A DNA stretch of 64,000 nt, taken from Protonemura montana (Eukaryota > Arthropoda > Insecta > Plecoptera > Nemouridae). The stretch covers positions 23,026,651 through 23,090,650 of the forward strand of contig OX387603.1 of NCBI GenBank assembly GCA_947568835.1, read 5' to 3'. The translations under genes and the position numbers were made by a program. Under the pieces are notes generated by a model that searched no databases, was not told the DNA's origin, and saw only the letters and a list, made by a program, of their open reading frames with translations. This document shows positions 32,901 to 44,900 of this stretch, in pieces (within the stretch, counting starts at the first letter, position 1; every line of letters begins with the position of its first letter).

Positions 32901-35900
32901 TGGGGCATTTCATTTTTCAAAACTCTTGAAGAGATTATCAATCTTCAGCGGGCATTAAGAATATTTCTAATGAATTCACAAATATAATTAAGTGGTTGGC
33001 ACGTGTTGGGCCATGCTTTTAATTAGACTATAGGTGTGAACGCTAACTGGTTTCACTGTGCCACAATAGAGTTTTTCCAACTTGATTCGGATCACATTTC
33101 GCCGGTAGGTACCACGCACTGGAATATCCGGGTGGGTATTCAACAAGAATAGAAATATTATTTTATATACACACTACTAATTATAAATATAGCTATGGTG
33201 TATTTGGGTACCGATCACAATTATCGCAATTATCGGACGCACAATTGACGCTTTTAAAGGAATGCTTGCACAATGAATGGATATCCCGCCTTTATGGTGT
33301 AAGTCGCTCAGATAAGATCAGTGGCCGACGAACGATTGGTATTTAGAGCATTTACACATCGAGCGATTGTTATTACTACCAATATTATACTGCTGGTATT
33401 TGGTATTTACTGCTTGTTTCCTACGCTAGAAAATTCAATACATAGTTGATAGCTAGGAAAAGATATGAGCAAAACAGGGACAACATCTCATCGCTGCAGA
33501 AACCTTTGGGCATATGGTAAGTTTTGCCTGGTGTCGCGTTCGCCAGTGTCCGCCATGTTAGCCAATCAGGGGAGTTACGACGTGACCAAAAGTGCCCAAA
33601 CCCACACACATCTCCGGCAAGTAAGACGCAACCCATCGACGTACCTGATTTATACATTCGTTGAACATCTTATTCAATTGAAATGATCGTACTATGCCCG
33701 CGGGACCAACACCTATATAGGTAAGATATACAAATGATATATTTTCAAGCGTCGAATAAATCATATTTTGTATTTTATAAATAAACATAGAGCCCCGCTG
33801 CGAGTTGCTATGAGAATGGTAGAAAATAATTACCAAGATTGTGGCCTGCTCTATGGAACAATCTGAGCGGCGGGGGCAATAAATAATAGCGGGTCGGACA
33901 TGAGCGTTCTCTCCGTTAATGAGATAGCGCTGTGCCACGGTGCTCGCCGACTACAACTCATCTGCCCGAAAACATGACTCCGACGTCGCAGTGCACCCAT
34001 TTCATTACTATCATTGCAATAATCTAATTAAATGTAGTGTAATTTTATTTAAATTAACGTTGTAAATCTGGAAAAGTCGTATATTACTGGGGAAAAAGCA
34101 ATGTTAAAAGCATGGACAAAAGGGGAGGTGAGCGTTCGAATCTCTTATCCGTTTAATTATAACGTGTTAGAGCGGCGTATAGTTGAGAAAACGCCCGTAC
34201 AGCAGAGCTAATTGTTTCATTTTCTACGTTGATAAAGTATATACTTGGAGCGGTTGAACACAAGTGAAAATTTTGCCCATGAACTTTATAAACACTGTGT
34301 AGTCGCGGTCTTCTTGCAACTTTGGGTTTTCCCATTCCAGGCCACCGTAGTAATTTCCATATTTCTCTTTCTCCATTTTCTGATATAATCCCATCTCATT
34401 TGCCTTTCCTTGCTCTTATATAAATCACTTTTATATTTCCCCCCTCTCGGCGGAAAGTCTCCCGCTCCGACGCCGAGCTTTTCCAACCCTCGGCTCGGCA
34501 GAGGAATTTCTAAAGCTTATTCTATGCAACCATGTTCCCATAGAAACTCCCGCCCCCGTCAGCCGCCCCCACGCCGCCCCCCACATGGGCGTTTCTCCAC
34601 GGCAGTAGCAATGAGCGCAATTGCGTGACAAAACTCGCTACCCTTAATAATAAAAAAAAAAACTAGAAATAATAAAAAAATATGAAATCGCTGGAAACGA
34701 AGAAAAATATTTTACCTCGGCCCGTTACTTTTTATTATCTTTCTGGACTACAAACGTCGAGCGCGCACTACGAGCCATGTTTTTATAGATCTGAATCGTA
34801 AAAGCATTCCGAATTGCACGGCTACCATGCGATGCAGACTCCCAGATAAAAAATTGCCCATATTTCGGAAGCTGGCACTATATGCACCGTTATAATTTAT
34901 TCACAAGAGAGAGAGGGAGAGAGTCTGTGTGCATTAGAAGCCGCGATCCCCTCTGGCCATCGGGTTTATAGTAGCGATAGATCGATTGTTATGAGACGTT
35001 AATAACATGCGATGCCCGGGTATGATGAGCAAGGCAAACATTGACCCGCGGGGCGGACGAGTGGTCTTCGGCCGACCGGGCACATTTCGGCATCGGCACC
35101 TGTCCCTGTCCCGGGCGCTGGCACCTATGACTCCACTAGGGACAAGTCCATCAGAACGCATCGCTGCCGCGAGTCCGATAGAACAACGCTATCGAGTTTC
35201 ACGCCATCGACCGTACCCTTCGCGTCGGTACCTCTCCGTCCAATTGGAAAATCTGTCTTCAGAAGAAAATCGTGTGTCAAAACATGTATAGCTATAAATA
35301 TTTCTCCCGTCTCGAAGCTTCGCTTATGTTATACAAAAGCTCTTAGCTCTCTCAGCGAGCATGAATATACAATATTGATGATGACGAATTTTATGACTTT
35401 AATCCAGACAAATGATTGGTCAGAGGTAAAGGAAAATCAAGCGACTCGAGTCCGATTTACGTTCGAGCTCGGTCGCGTGACGCAAGCATAATTGACCACG
35501 TGATTGAGCGTCGTACGGCGGAGAGGATATCCGATTGCCTCGCGCAGGGGTGGGTGCAGGGGAGGGTGCACTAGGGTGGCTGACCACTGGCCGGCGCGCT
35601 GTGCACGGGGTGATTTCGTCCGGACCCTACAGGGTGCAAGAAAACGCACTACGACAGCCGCGACGGTGTGAGCTTACAAGGAGCGTTGCACCACCACGGT
35701 TTGTGCCCGAAGTCGTAGCAAGTAGAAAAAAGGAGAAATAGAAAAAAAGAAATGTAAAAAGAAAAAATTTGTAGAAATCTGAGAGAAATTATGTTTGGGA
35801 AAGCCGACATTGCAAAGATTGTCCACAAATTATAAGATCTGTTTTCTCAAGCTGATGCTTTGTGACACCAGCGATGATTACGTCGGAAAAATAAAATGAG

Positions 35901-38900
35901 CCAAACAGAAGGATGAAAATGGAAAATTTAAGATGAGGCTATGGCAAATTATTGGTTGAAGACTCTTAGTTTTCAAAAGCAAGGAGGTGGTACTGAAGAG
36001 CCGTAAAATAACAGAGAGCAATATCAGTTATAAACAAAACGATTGAAAATAAAAACATCGATTTTCACTTTCGGAAAGTGTGAAACTCGATCAGCATCAA
36101 AGTTTAATTCTCCCAGAGAGGTTCTTCGTGACCATCCTGTGGCGAAACGACAGCGCGCGGTGCATAAAAGTGAAAAGGGTGACTACTCCACTACGGATAC
36201 TCATTGCTTTCCAAATGTCCAGCAATAGTTTCCTCTGTCTCGTATCCTGGTAAGTATATGACATCACAGGTCGTGCGTGTTAATGCCCCATGCCGAAGTA
36301 ACAATAGCACAGGGGCCAGTGGGAGTGGATGAGTCCTGCACCTCGACCAGAAGACTCGCTCTGGCCCATTAATTATCAATACCAGGGTACAAACCCCTCG
36401 CCAACGCTCGTCCAATCTCTCCTAGACTTAAGTGATGGACACTGTACAACAATATGCTAAACCTAATATGCGTCCCACACGATATTACGGCGTCGCACCC
36501 GTACGAGCATGAGATCTCGTGTTCGGACGGAAGGGGTGAGAAGGAGCTGAATCTACCTCGCGCCTTCGAATCCGATTAGCACAAGCATATTAAATGGGGT
36601 TAATTTAATTAATTTTTTGAATCACAAAGCTGTAACTTCCATTTCGGTTAATGATTCTTCCCCTTGATGCACCCTTCAATTTCAATGAGCGACTGAAACA
36701 GATGTAAATGAATCGGTTTTCCAGCATTTCAGAAACAAACAGGAAAGAAGTGGACCTCTTAGATCGCCACTTTTTGTCTAGTAAAGAAAAGCAGAATATG
36801 ACCCATGTTTTGTGCTATGTTGATATATTGTGTATCAGATTGTTGTTAAGTCCTTGTAGTTCTCCAATAATATCGCATACATTTGTTTGCTTAAATGTGG
36901 AAAGAAAATTGGATTGTCAAGAGTCACGACTTTCCGAACCGTCACGCGAGGTGACATTGAAGCAGCATGGAATTGCTTTTCAACTGCATTCCGCTATGCA
37001 TTTACTTTCTGGATTATAATATAAAGTGCTGGTATATTTCCAGGATAAGATAAAAAAATTCAAGCTGCCGACCAGGAGAGTCCAGGTGGAGGCGAGGGGC
37101 AAATCACAGGTAGCGGAAGCTCTCGATGATGGATCATCGCCGGCGAGGGTCAGAACCGGAAGTCCATGCATCACAAGGAGATAATTATCCAAAGCAAGCT
37201 TCTCTGACTCCGGAGTTTTCCCCCATTTCCACAATCCCTATTATTTTCCTCGTAGCTACGTCCATCAGAAACAAATCGAATCCAGTACCATAACTCATTA
37301 CGAGTTTGTTGTTTCCATGTGTTTGTAGAAGTCGTCAGTTGGTTTGAAGATTTTCTATATCCCTTCATTCCTGTCACTGAATTTTCTTACGAAATCGACA
37401 TTCTCAGCAATTGTGTTCCCTGAACCAGCGTCTCTCCCCGCCTGCCCCCCCCCCCCCCCCCCCCCTCCCGTTTTCCTTATTCCTCAGGTCTCCCAAAGTG
37501 CCGAAGGATCGATAGCTGGAAACAGGGTCATGTTGGTCGCGGCGCTGAGAAGGTAAAAGGTACGGCGTCGAGCCTGTCCACTGATTTGCAGCGTCTTGCA
37601 CTGGGCGACGCCACTGCTCGACTCCGCCTCGAGCGCGCACGCGCTAACAGGGAGCGCCGGCGTCGGCGTCGCTCGTCCACTCGACGTTTCCAGCATCCGC
37701 GCTACAAGCAGCATGGCCACTCCACGATTCCGATGCATACTTCATACTCTTAGAGATATCAGTATTTTCAGTTGTGATTTATCAATCTTGCGATTATTTT
37801 GTTCTATAACCACTAACACAATTTCACCATGAACATTTAATATGTGTTTAAGATATATGTATCTATTTCACAAGTTAAGTACATGTGCTCTCGTTAAAAA
37901 TTTACTTTTATCCTATTGCAACTCTTTGAACGCCTCTGTCCATTTATTGGAAACGTTTCTGTTAAATCAGTTCATAAAAGCAAATTGTATACTTTCAAAT
38001 TAATTTTCCTCTACCAAGAATCGATTGGGCACACAATACAATTCTCTTTTGAAGCAATAAATAGAAACGCTCGGAAACACAGGAAAACATTCAAAAGAAG
38101 GAAAAAAACCGTTTTCTGTCCTTCCCGGGGCTGCCGAGAAAATGCCAACAGGATAACAAATCGACAAAGGGAAAATGAGTTCGCGTAAAGGAAGTGCAGA
38201 GAGTTATGATAGTGGAAATAGATATCACATTTATGGGAGCCGAGGCAATGATGCATGGCGGAAAACCTCCCCTCTTGAAATGTATGACGTGAAATAAGAT
38301 AGAACGAACCACAACAAAATGGCTCCTCGGAATGAAATAATTCTCCCTCGGCGCTCGTGTTTGAGACCGAATATTTCAATGAGGGACCGAAAGTGATATT
38401 GTCAATGACAATCGCTAACGCTATCTTCCAGCCATGGCCATGATCAAACACAATCATAATGAACTATACGTTTTACTGTCTAATTTCAACTCGGTGGATT
38501 TCCTCCCTGTTTTACCACTAACGAACGTGCGTCTGGCAATGTGAAAATGGTAAGTAACCGTCTGTCAGTCGCCGCCGTCGATGGATATGGCTCGTAGCTC
38601 ATCCAACAGCTGGCCGAGTCCCAGGTGAAAAATATCGCACGCCTTTGAGTGTGTGATCGGCGAGCCGCGGAGGATGGCGATTCATTAGACTGACTGACTG
38701 ATGAGTCAACGGGGTGGCACCCTGGAGGACAGACTGACTGCCGCCCGATTTTTACTGTCTTTCTACTCCCTGCGATCGTGCCCAAAGATTTATGGTCTAT
38801 TCAAATCCGTTGCAAGCACACAAACAACCCGTCTACTATATGTTTCAATTAATGAGACGAGCCAGCTGGCGAATTGGAGTTGATTACACAATAGTTTACA

Positions 38901-41900
38901 AAAGTGTATTAAATGTACAAAATGTTTAACCTTTTGACTCAAGCGCTGCAATTGAAAGGTTTACCAGAATTTCCTTCTCTTCTCGATGGTTCCCTACGTT
39001 CATTATCATTCTGGTTTTGACAGTTGACACTGATTATTTTCACGTATAAATATAAATAATAAGCATTGCAGGTTTGAAAGCTGGTAATTATAATTAAATT
39101 CCTGTCTGATTAGACATTACATGCGCTGAATCTGTCAGTCAATCTGGCTCTTCTTGCCATGTGAAAATGTTTCTTTGGTAATTCAAATTTAGGGAGCTGC
39201 AAAGGATGGAGATATATACGTGAATCTAAATCCACTTTTATAAGTTCGTTCTTAACAAGAAAATAATACAACTGCATTGGGGGTAGTAAACTTGAATAAT
39301 TTACATATAAAATTAAAAGCTGAGCTGTCAGTTATTTTTAAAAAGTACTGCTCTGTTATGAAGAGAATTATTTCCAATAATGACATTTTTCCTCTAGGTG
39401 AATAATGGTAGCTTCAGTCAGACAAGTGTAAAAATATGAAACCTGATAGCATTACATCTCTCCTAATGCAAGGAGGTGGTTGCGACCGAGCAAGATTTAC
39501 ATCAGATTATACGAACACCCACAATTTTCCCGGCGCGTCAAGCTTGCTTTGTGGGTATCTAATTTCATGATTGCAGTACTCCAGACGCCTGGACAACATA
39601 CTTATAACTACTTAAAACCACATTACCGAGGTTCTTTGTTATTTCAAGTAAAATAATTATATAGATCAGTGTAGATATCTAGAGACTAAATCTCACACTA
39701 TATTTTTGTTTTGTACATGTTCTCCTACTTTTTTTTAATGATATCCTATCGAGCAAAAGCGAAATAGATTAATCACTGGCGTATTTCGATTCGTCGTTCA
39801 ACATTACAGCAAAATAACAACATGGATTGCATCCTCAGATAACCCACGTCATTGGTTGTGGCTTCACATGGGGATGGTTTTCCATATCAACATATGCTCG
39901 ATATCTACATGCACGAGAGCATACATCAGATTAATCAGCATTTATGTACATGTGCTATCCCCGATGCGTGAGATTTCGTTCCCACAGCAGATACCATCTT
40001 CTGTATGCACATTTGTGCTAGTCAGATAACACGCGATTTTGTGCGAAATGCACCTATTAATATCCGTTACTTGCATATGTGCCTGGTACACACCCAGTTT
40101 GCGCCCCAAATGTTATTCAACTCGTTTGGTGGTGATATTTTAGAATTGGTATTGGGCCGCCAATGACTAAAGCCAATATTAGGTTGCTGTTTCCAGTATT
40201 GATTTTTTCATTGAAAGTGGTTCTAAGTAAACAAAATTAACTTTGAAAATAATTCGAGACACTTTATCTCATTCTCGGTACAATTAGTTTTAATTATTTC
40301 GGTCAATAAATAGCAAATTAACATCCGTTACGCACATATCCTCTATACGCAAACAATAGGAACTAACACACGAAATAGCGTGTGCTTATGATTTTTTTCA
40401 AGCAAACAGCCCAACGAATCACCATTTGTCATCAAGGCGCGTGCCCTGCGCCACCCACCCTACCACAAATGCGATGGGCACTTACACCATGGTCCCGAAA
40501 AGAGTGAATCTCTTTCTATTTTCCCTCATGATGCCAACAACAAACATCGGTGTGTTGTGTTAAGGGTTAAAAAGGTAGAGTAACAACCACTGATTATGGG
40601 CCACGAGCAAAGAAATTAGGGTTTTTTTTGCAATTATGCTTAGGGTAATACGTCTGTGTCAACAAAGACTGCAATTAGTGGCAGGGGTGATCAAATGTTG
40701 GCACAACAGCAGTATACGATGTTTGAACTGTAGATCATTTCACTCAGAAAGAACGGGTATAGTGTCGTAAAAAAATCAAGTAAAACATTCGTATATCTAC
40801 AAAAAAGATCTATCGTTTTCGCATAGGTGTACCAAGGTACTCTCGTTTTATTTCTGCCAGCCAACGACTGCTTATTGATTAATTGATTGAAAGTCCAACT
40901 GTTTGATTAGCCGTTTCAGGGAGGGATTGATCATCTTAACCCTGCTATTACCGCGACTCTCTGACATCCATGCATTATTCATTCCTAGAACATTTGGTAA
41001 AATTACCACCTGGACCTAGCGGTGCGGCAAGCATATTAGCTGCGTAGGTACACCGCCGTTTCACAACTGAATTCGCTCAGTTTTATAGGCGTTTGTTTCG
41101 ATAGCCATGCAGCACCCTCGTATAGTTCGTCTGTGCCGTTATATCATCAATTTTTAATAATTAAAAAAAAAACACACCTTCCACAGTTGCTGTAGATTAT
41201 ACTTTCGGTACAAATTTTCACGCGGGATTTAAGTTTTTCACTGCTCTACGCCAAGTTTTGCCACACATTATATTCGACTTCTTTGCATGCAAATGTCTAA
41301 ACGTTTTTCTGCACATTTCCAAACTGCACTGAAAAGAAACAAGAAAAATTACGAGCAAAAATATGTGGAACATATGACACTTATTTTTTTTCACTATTAC
41401 CGAACCTTACATAAAATACAAAAAAATAATTTTGTGGAATAATACTCTGATGCCATCTGTTACCCATAATAGTACAGCTGACGCGGAAGTAATATATCAA
41501 ACCATTAATTGTCATCAACATCGTTAAATGGAAAACAATCGTGGATGTCACCATCTCCAATACCAATCAGTCTTTAAAAAGAAATACCGGCTTTGCAACA
41601 AACAATATGCCACACCACACTCTCTAGACGACTTGCTATTAAAAAACAGCTTCAATACTGCAGCTCATTTCGCTTCTTTCATAACCTCCACACTAACATC
41701 CAGTAGCAACCAGTGTTCCCTAGTCAACGTGCAGAATGCATCTGAACCACTCGAAAAAGCAGGCAGGTCGCGTTCAAGACAAGATGGCTACTCGCATGTT
41801 GGCGTGTTTCGAAAAACGAAACTGTTAACCAACGCGCCGCTCCGCTAGATTCAGCAAGTCAGGCACCCGGGCAAACATGTAGGTGGTACGTACAAACTTA

Positions 41901-44900
41901 TCACGCACTTGAGAGACCCAAAGACCTACATCCATCCGCGTGATGCAGCAAATCGTACACACACACACACACCAGCTAAAGGTAGCAACTTGCGTGCCGG
42001 GCAACGCACGCCGGCACACGGCATCTTTGGCGTGACATTGCCCTTGACTTGCCATGTGCATGTTGTCGACGAGCCGACGGGGGCAGAGCCACCAGAGGCA
42101 TGTCACTGCACGGATATCGGACATGCAACTGTCTCATTGGATGTGTCAATGGACTTTTGGCAGACAATTATCGTCGTCGGTCGTGTCGTGATGGTAGACA
42201 AGTGGTGGACCGTAATGGTATTGCAAGGCTGCGTGCTGAGAACTTGCATCACGCATGTCGCTTGGCGCGAATAGAGGAAAGTACTCTCTCCGCCGCTTTG
42301 CCTGTGTGTGTGTTCGGAAGCAGGTTTGAAAATAGCCACCGACTATAGCCCGACATATTTGATGTTTCACATTATTTTTAGATGTGGGTTTGATTTGATG
42401 TTTTTACTTTATAACGGAATTGATAAAGTGATTCTTTGCTCTAAACACAGCGAAATAAAATCTATTTTTAGCTTATCGTCTTTCGGTACTGTGGCAACTA
42501 CATGTACTACACGTGAAGAAACAGATAATGAACGTATTGGAAAGTATCAAGAGCACATTGTCAGTGTCAGTGTTCATGTATGAAAAGTACAATACCTTTA
42601 AACAATGGTGGATGAATATACCTCACTGTCCACGATATGAATAATTACGACATTTTCATTCTGTTTTCGAATGAGACAATAAAAAGTGGATCAATAGATC
42701 AGCGCTCTGATTGCTCGTGGCATATATCACCTGGCATGACGTCACCTTAGCTCTGGACTGCTATTAATTCTAAACAGATACAGTGTTCCTGCACCTTTCT
42801 CTCGGCAAGGGGCAAGGGGTAGAATTTATGGCGCGCTAGGTCTACCGACTTCCGTGAACCTTAATGGGAGAAAGGGGTTAGCTTGTCGGGGTCCCCATGC
42901 ACACAGCGACCCGAGCGAGCGAGCACCAGCAAGCTGATTATTACTTTTTGTCGCCGAATATTACTTGCATAGTAATTGTGAAATTATACACATCGACATA
43001 CAGTTTAATAAAGATTTCCTCAAAGTATAGCTTTCTTCCAAACCCTATACCTACTTCTCCTGGAATTTTTATGTTCGATATCTCTCTGAGGCTGAACTCT
43101 AGGTGATACTTCGAGTCATAATTCATAATCAACATAATAACTCTTGACATGAACTACTTTTCATTCTACATCGCAGCACAAAGTTGAACCATCCTGTTCA
43201 TTCCGTTGTTTTAATTCGCTAGGTTATGATCCATCATCATCTACCCCGCGTGGTCGGTTGTTACCGATTGCCCATTCGTCAGGGGATGCGCTCCAACGGG
43301 GTCCGCTAGAAGTAGGGGGATCACTGAGAGGAAGGGGCCTCGACGCCCAGGCAGGAGGTGCTTGACAGCTGATGCGACGCCATGCGGCGAAGTCACGTGG
43401 ATCGGGAAACAACATCATTATTTATCAAAAATATTGTCGACTCAAAGTGCCGTAGGTGCCAGCAGCCAGCGGCGATGCTTCTATGTAGGCGTCACGCAAG
43501 ACTTGTGCTTGAACGCATACAACCCTCAGAATGTTCGCTACTACGGGAGCAGTCAATAATTACCTTTACCAAGTTATAGATACGAGCTTCTTGAACTGAG
43601 ATTTTTTAAATTAAGCCTAAGTACACTTTTAAATGTTTGTTCCCATGAGGTATGCATTTTTCAGGCCATGCCATGTGATTTATAGATAACAGATTTCATA
43701 TTTGTACTGGGATTCAATTTATATTGATCCAAGATTGTTTATCGTGCGGTGATATGGTGGACACGCGACATAAAAGTTGTAGTGCTGACAATTATCCGCG
43801 CGGCCAACGCGATCTCGACAAACATCAATGGCGTGGCGCGCTACAATTAAGTGGTATCACTAGATTGCATCGCAATAATGAGGCCAATTAATTTTTATTT
43901 TATGTCCTATACCTAGTCGGACACCGAATGCCCAATTATTGCCAGCTATTGGCACAATGTCCCTGCATACTTTTGCCAGCGGCAGACTGCAAGCCCGGCA
44001 GACAACAGGAGCACCCTCCCCGGGCTTGCGCAGCGACCGCCGAACAGCGGTCAGTTCACAACCGACACACTTCCGTTAACTTATTAAAAAAGAGGAATTT
44101 TCATAAGCTCTTATCTTGACTTTATTTTGTATTCTACACCTGGATTATTAAAATAAACCAGTTTCGTATTCGTATTTAGTAATTTTTCTAACAGCTTTTT
44201 ATTTGGGTAATTAAGGACGTCAGAAATATTAATGTCGCGTATTAAATTGATATGACTAGTTCTGTTTATATGAGTTATGCATAAAGCTAGCTCTAAGTTC
44301 ATTAAAAGGGGAGGAGTTGACAGTGAAACAGACGGCTCTTCTGTTTTTACTTCCATTAAAATTATTATAATCGTGAAAAAAAAACTGTAAACAAGGGTAG
44401 CATAGCCGCAGGATTTCATAATTGTCGGCATTTTCGGAAACTTTGATACTTGTAACAAAAGGTCATGGCCCATATCGTGTCTTCACCTAAGAGATTATTA
44501 AACCCGGCAAGATGTGTTATAATTGCGGCGAAATGCACGGAGGCCAATTGAACCTCGTTGGTCAAATCGTCGAATCCCGGTCCAAGTAACTACGCTGATT
44601 TCCCGCTCGCCGCGCGATCGCTAGTCGGGCGTGGGCGTCGAACGGAGCGTCGTTTTGATTGGTCGGCGTCGCGGCGCCCCTGCCCTAGGCGTCGCATCCC
44701 TCGGCTAGCAACGACAGCCATCACCGAATGCAAGCGAACGCACGGTTCGATCGACACTTCCACACCATTGAAACGCGTCACCGTCGCACTGATTCTTATC
44801 ATCGAAGAAGAAGACTATAAACTTTTCTTTAATTATTCTTTTCCAAGCAATATCCGTTTGCTTTTATTTGCCTTTCGTTATATATAGTTATAGAAAGAGA

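Noticed and set aside
44111..44473. 120-codon minus-strand open stretch with a hydrophobic segment near residue 30
   Set aside because: No family resemblance, AT-rich intron composition and a length within chance range. A single membrane-like stretch is common in AT-rich noise.
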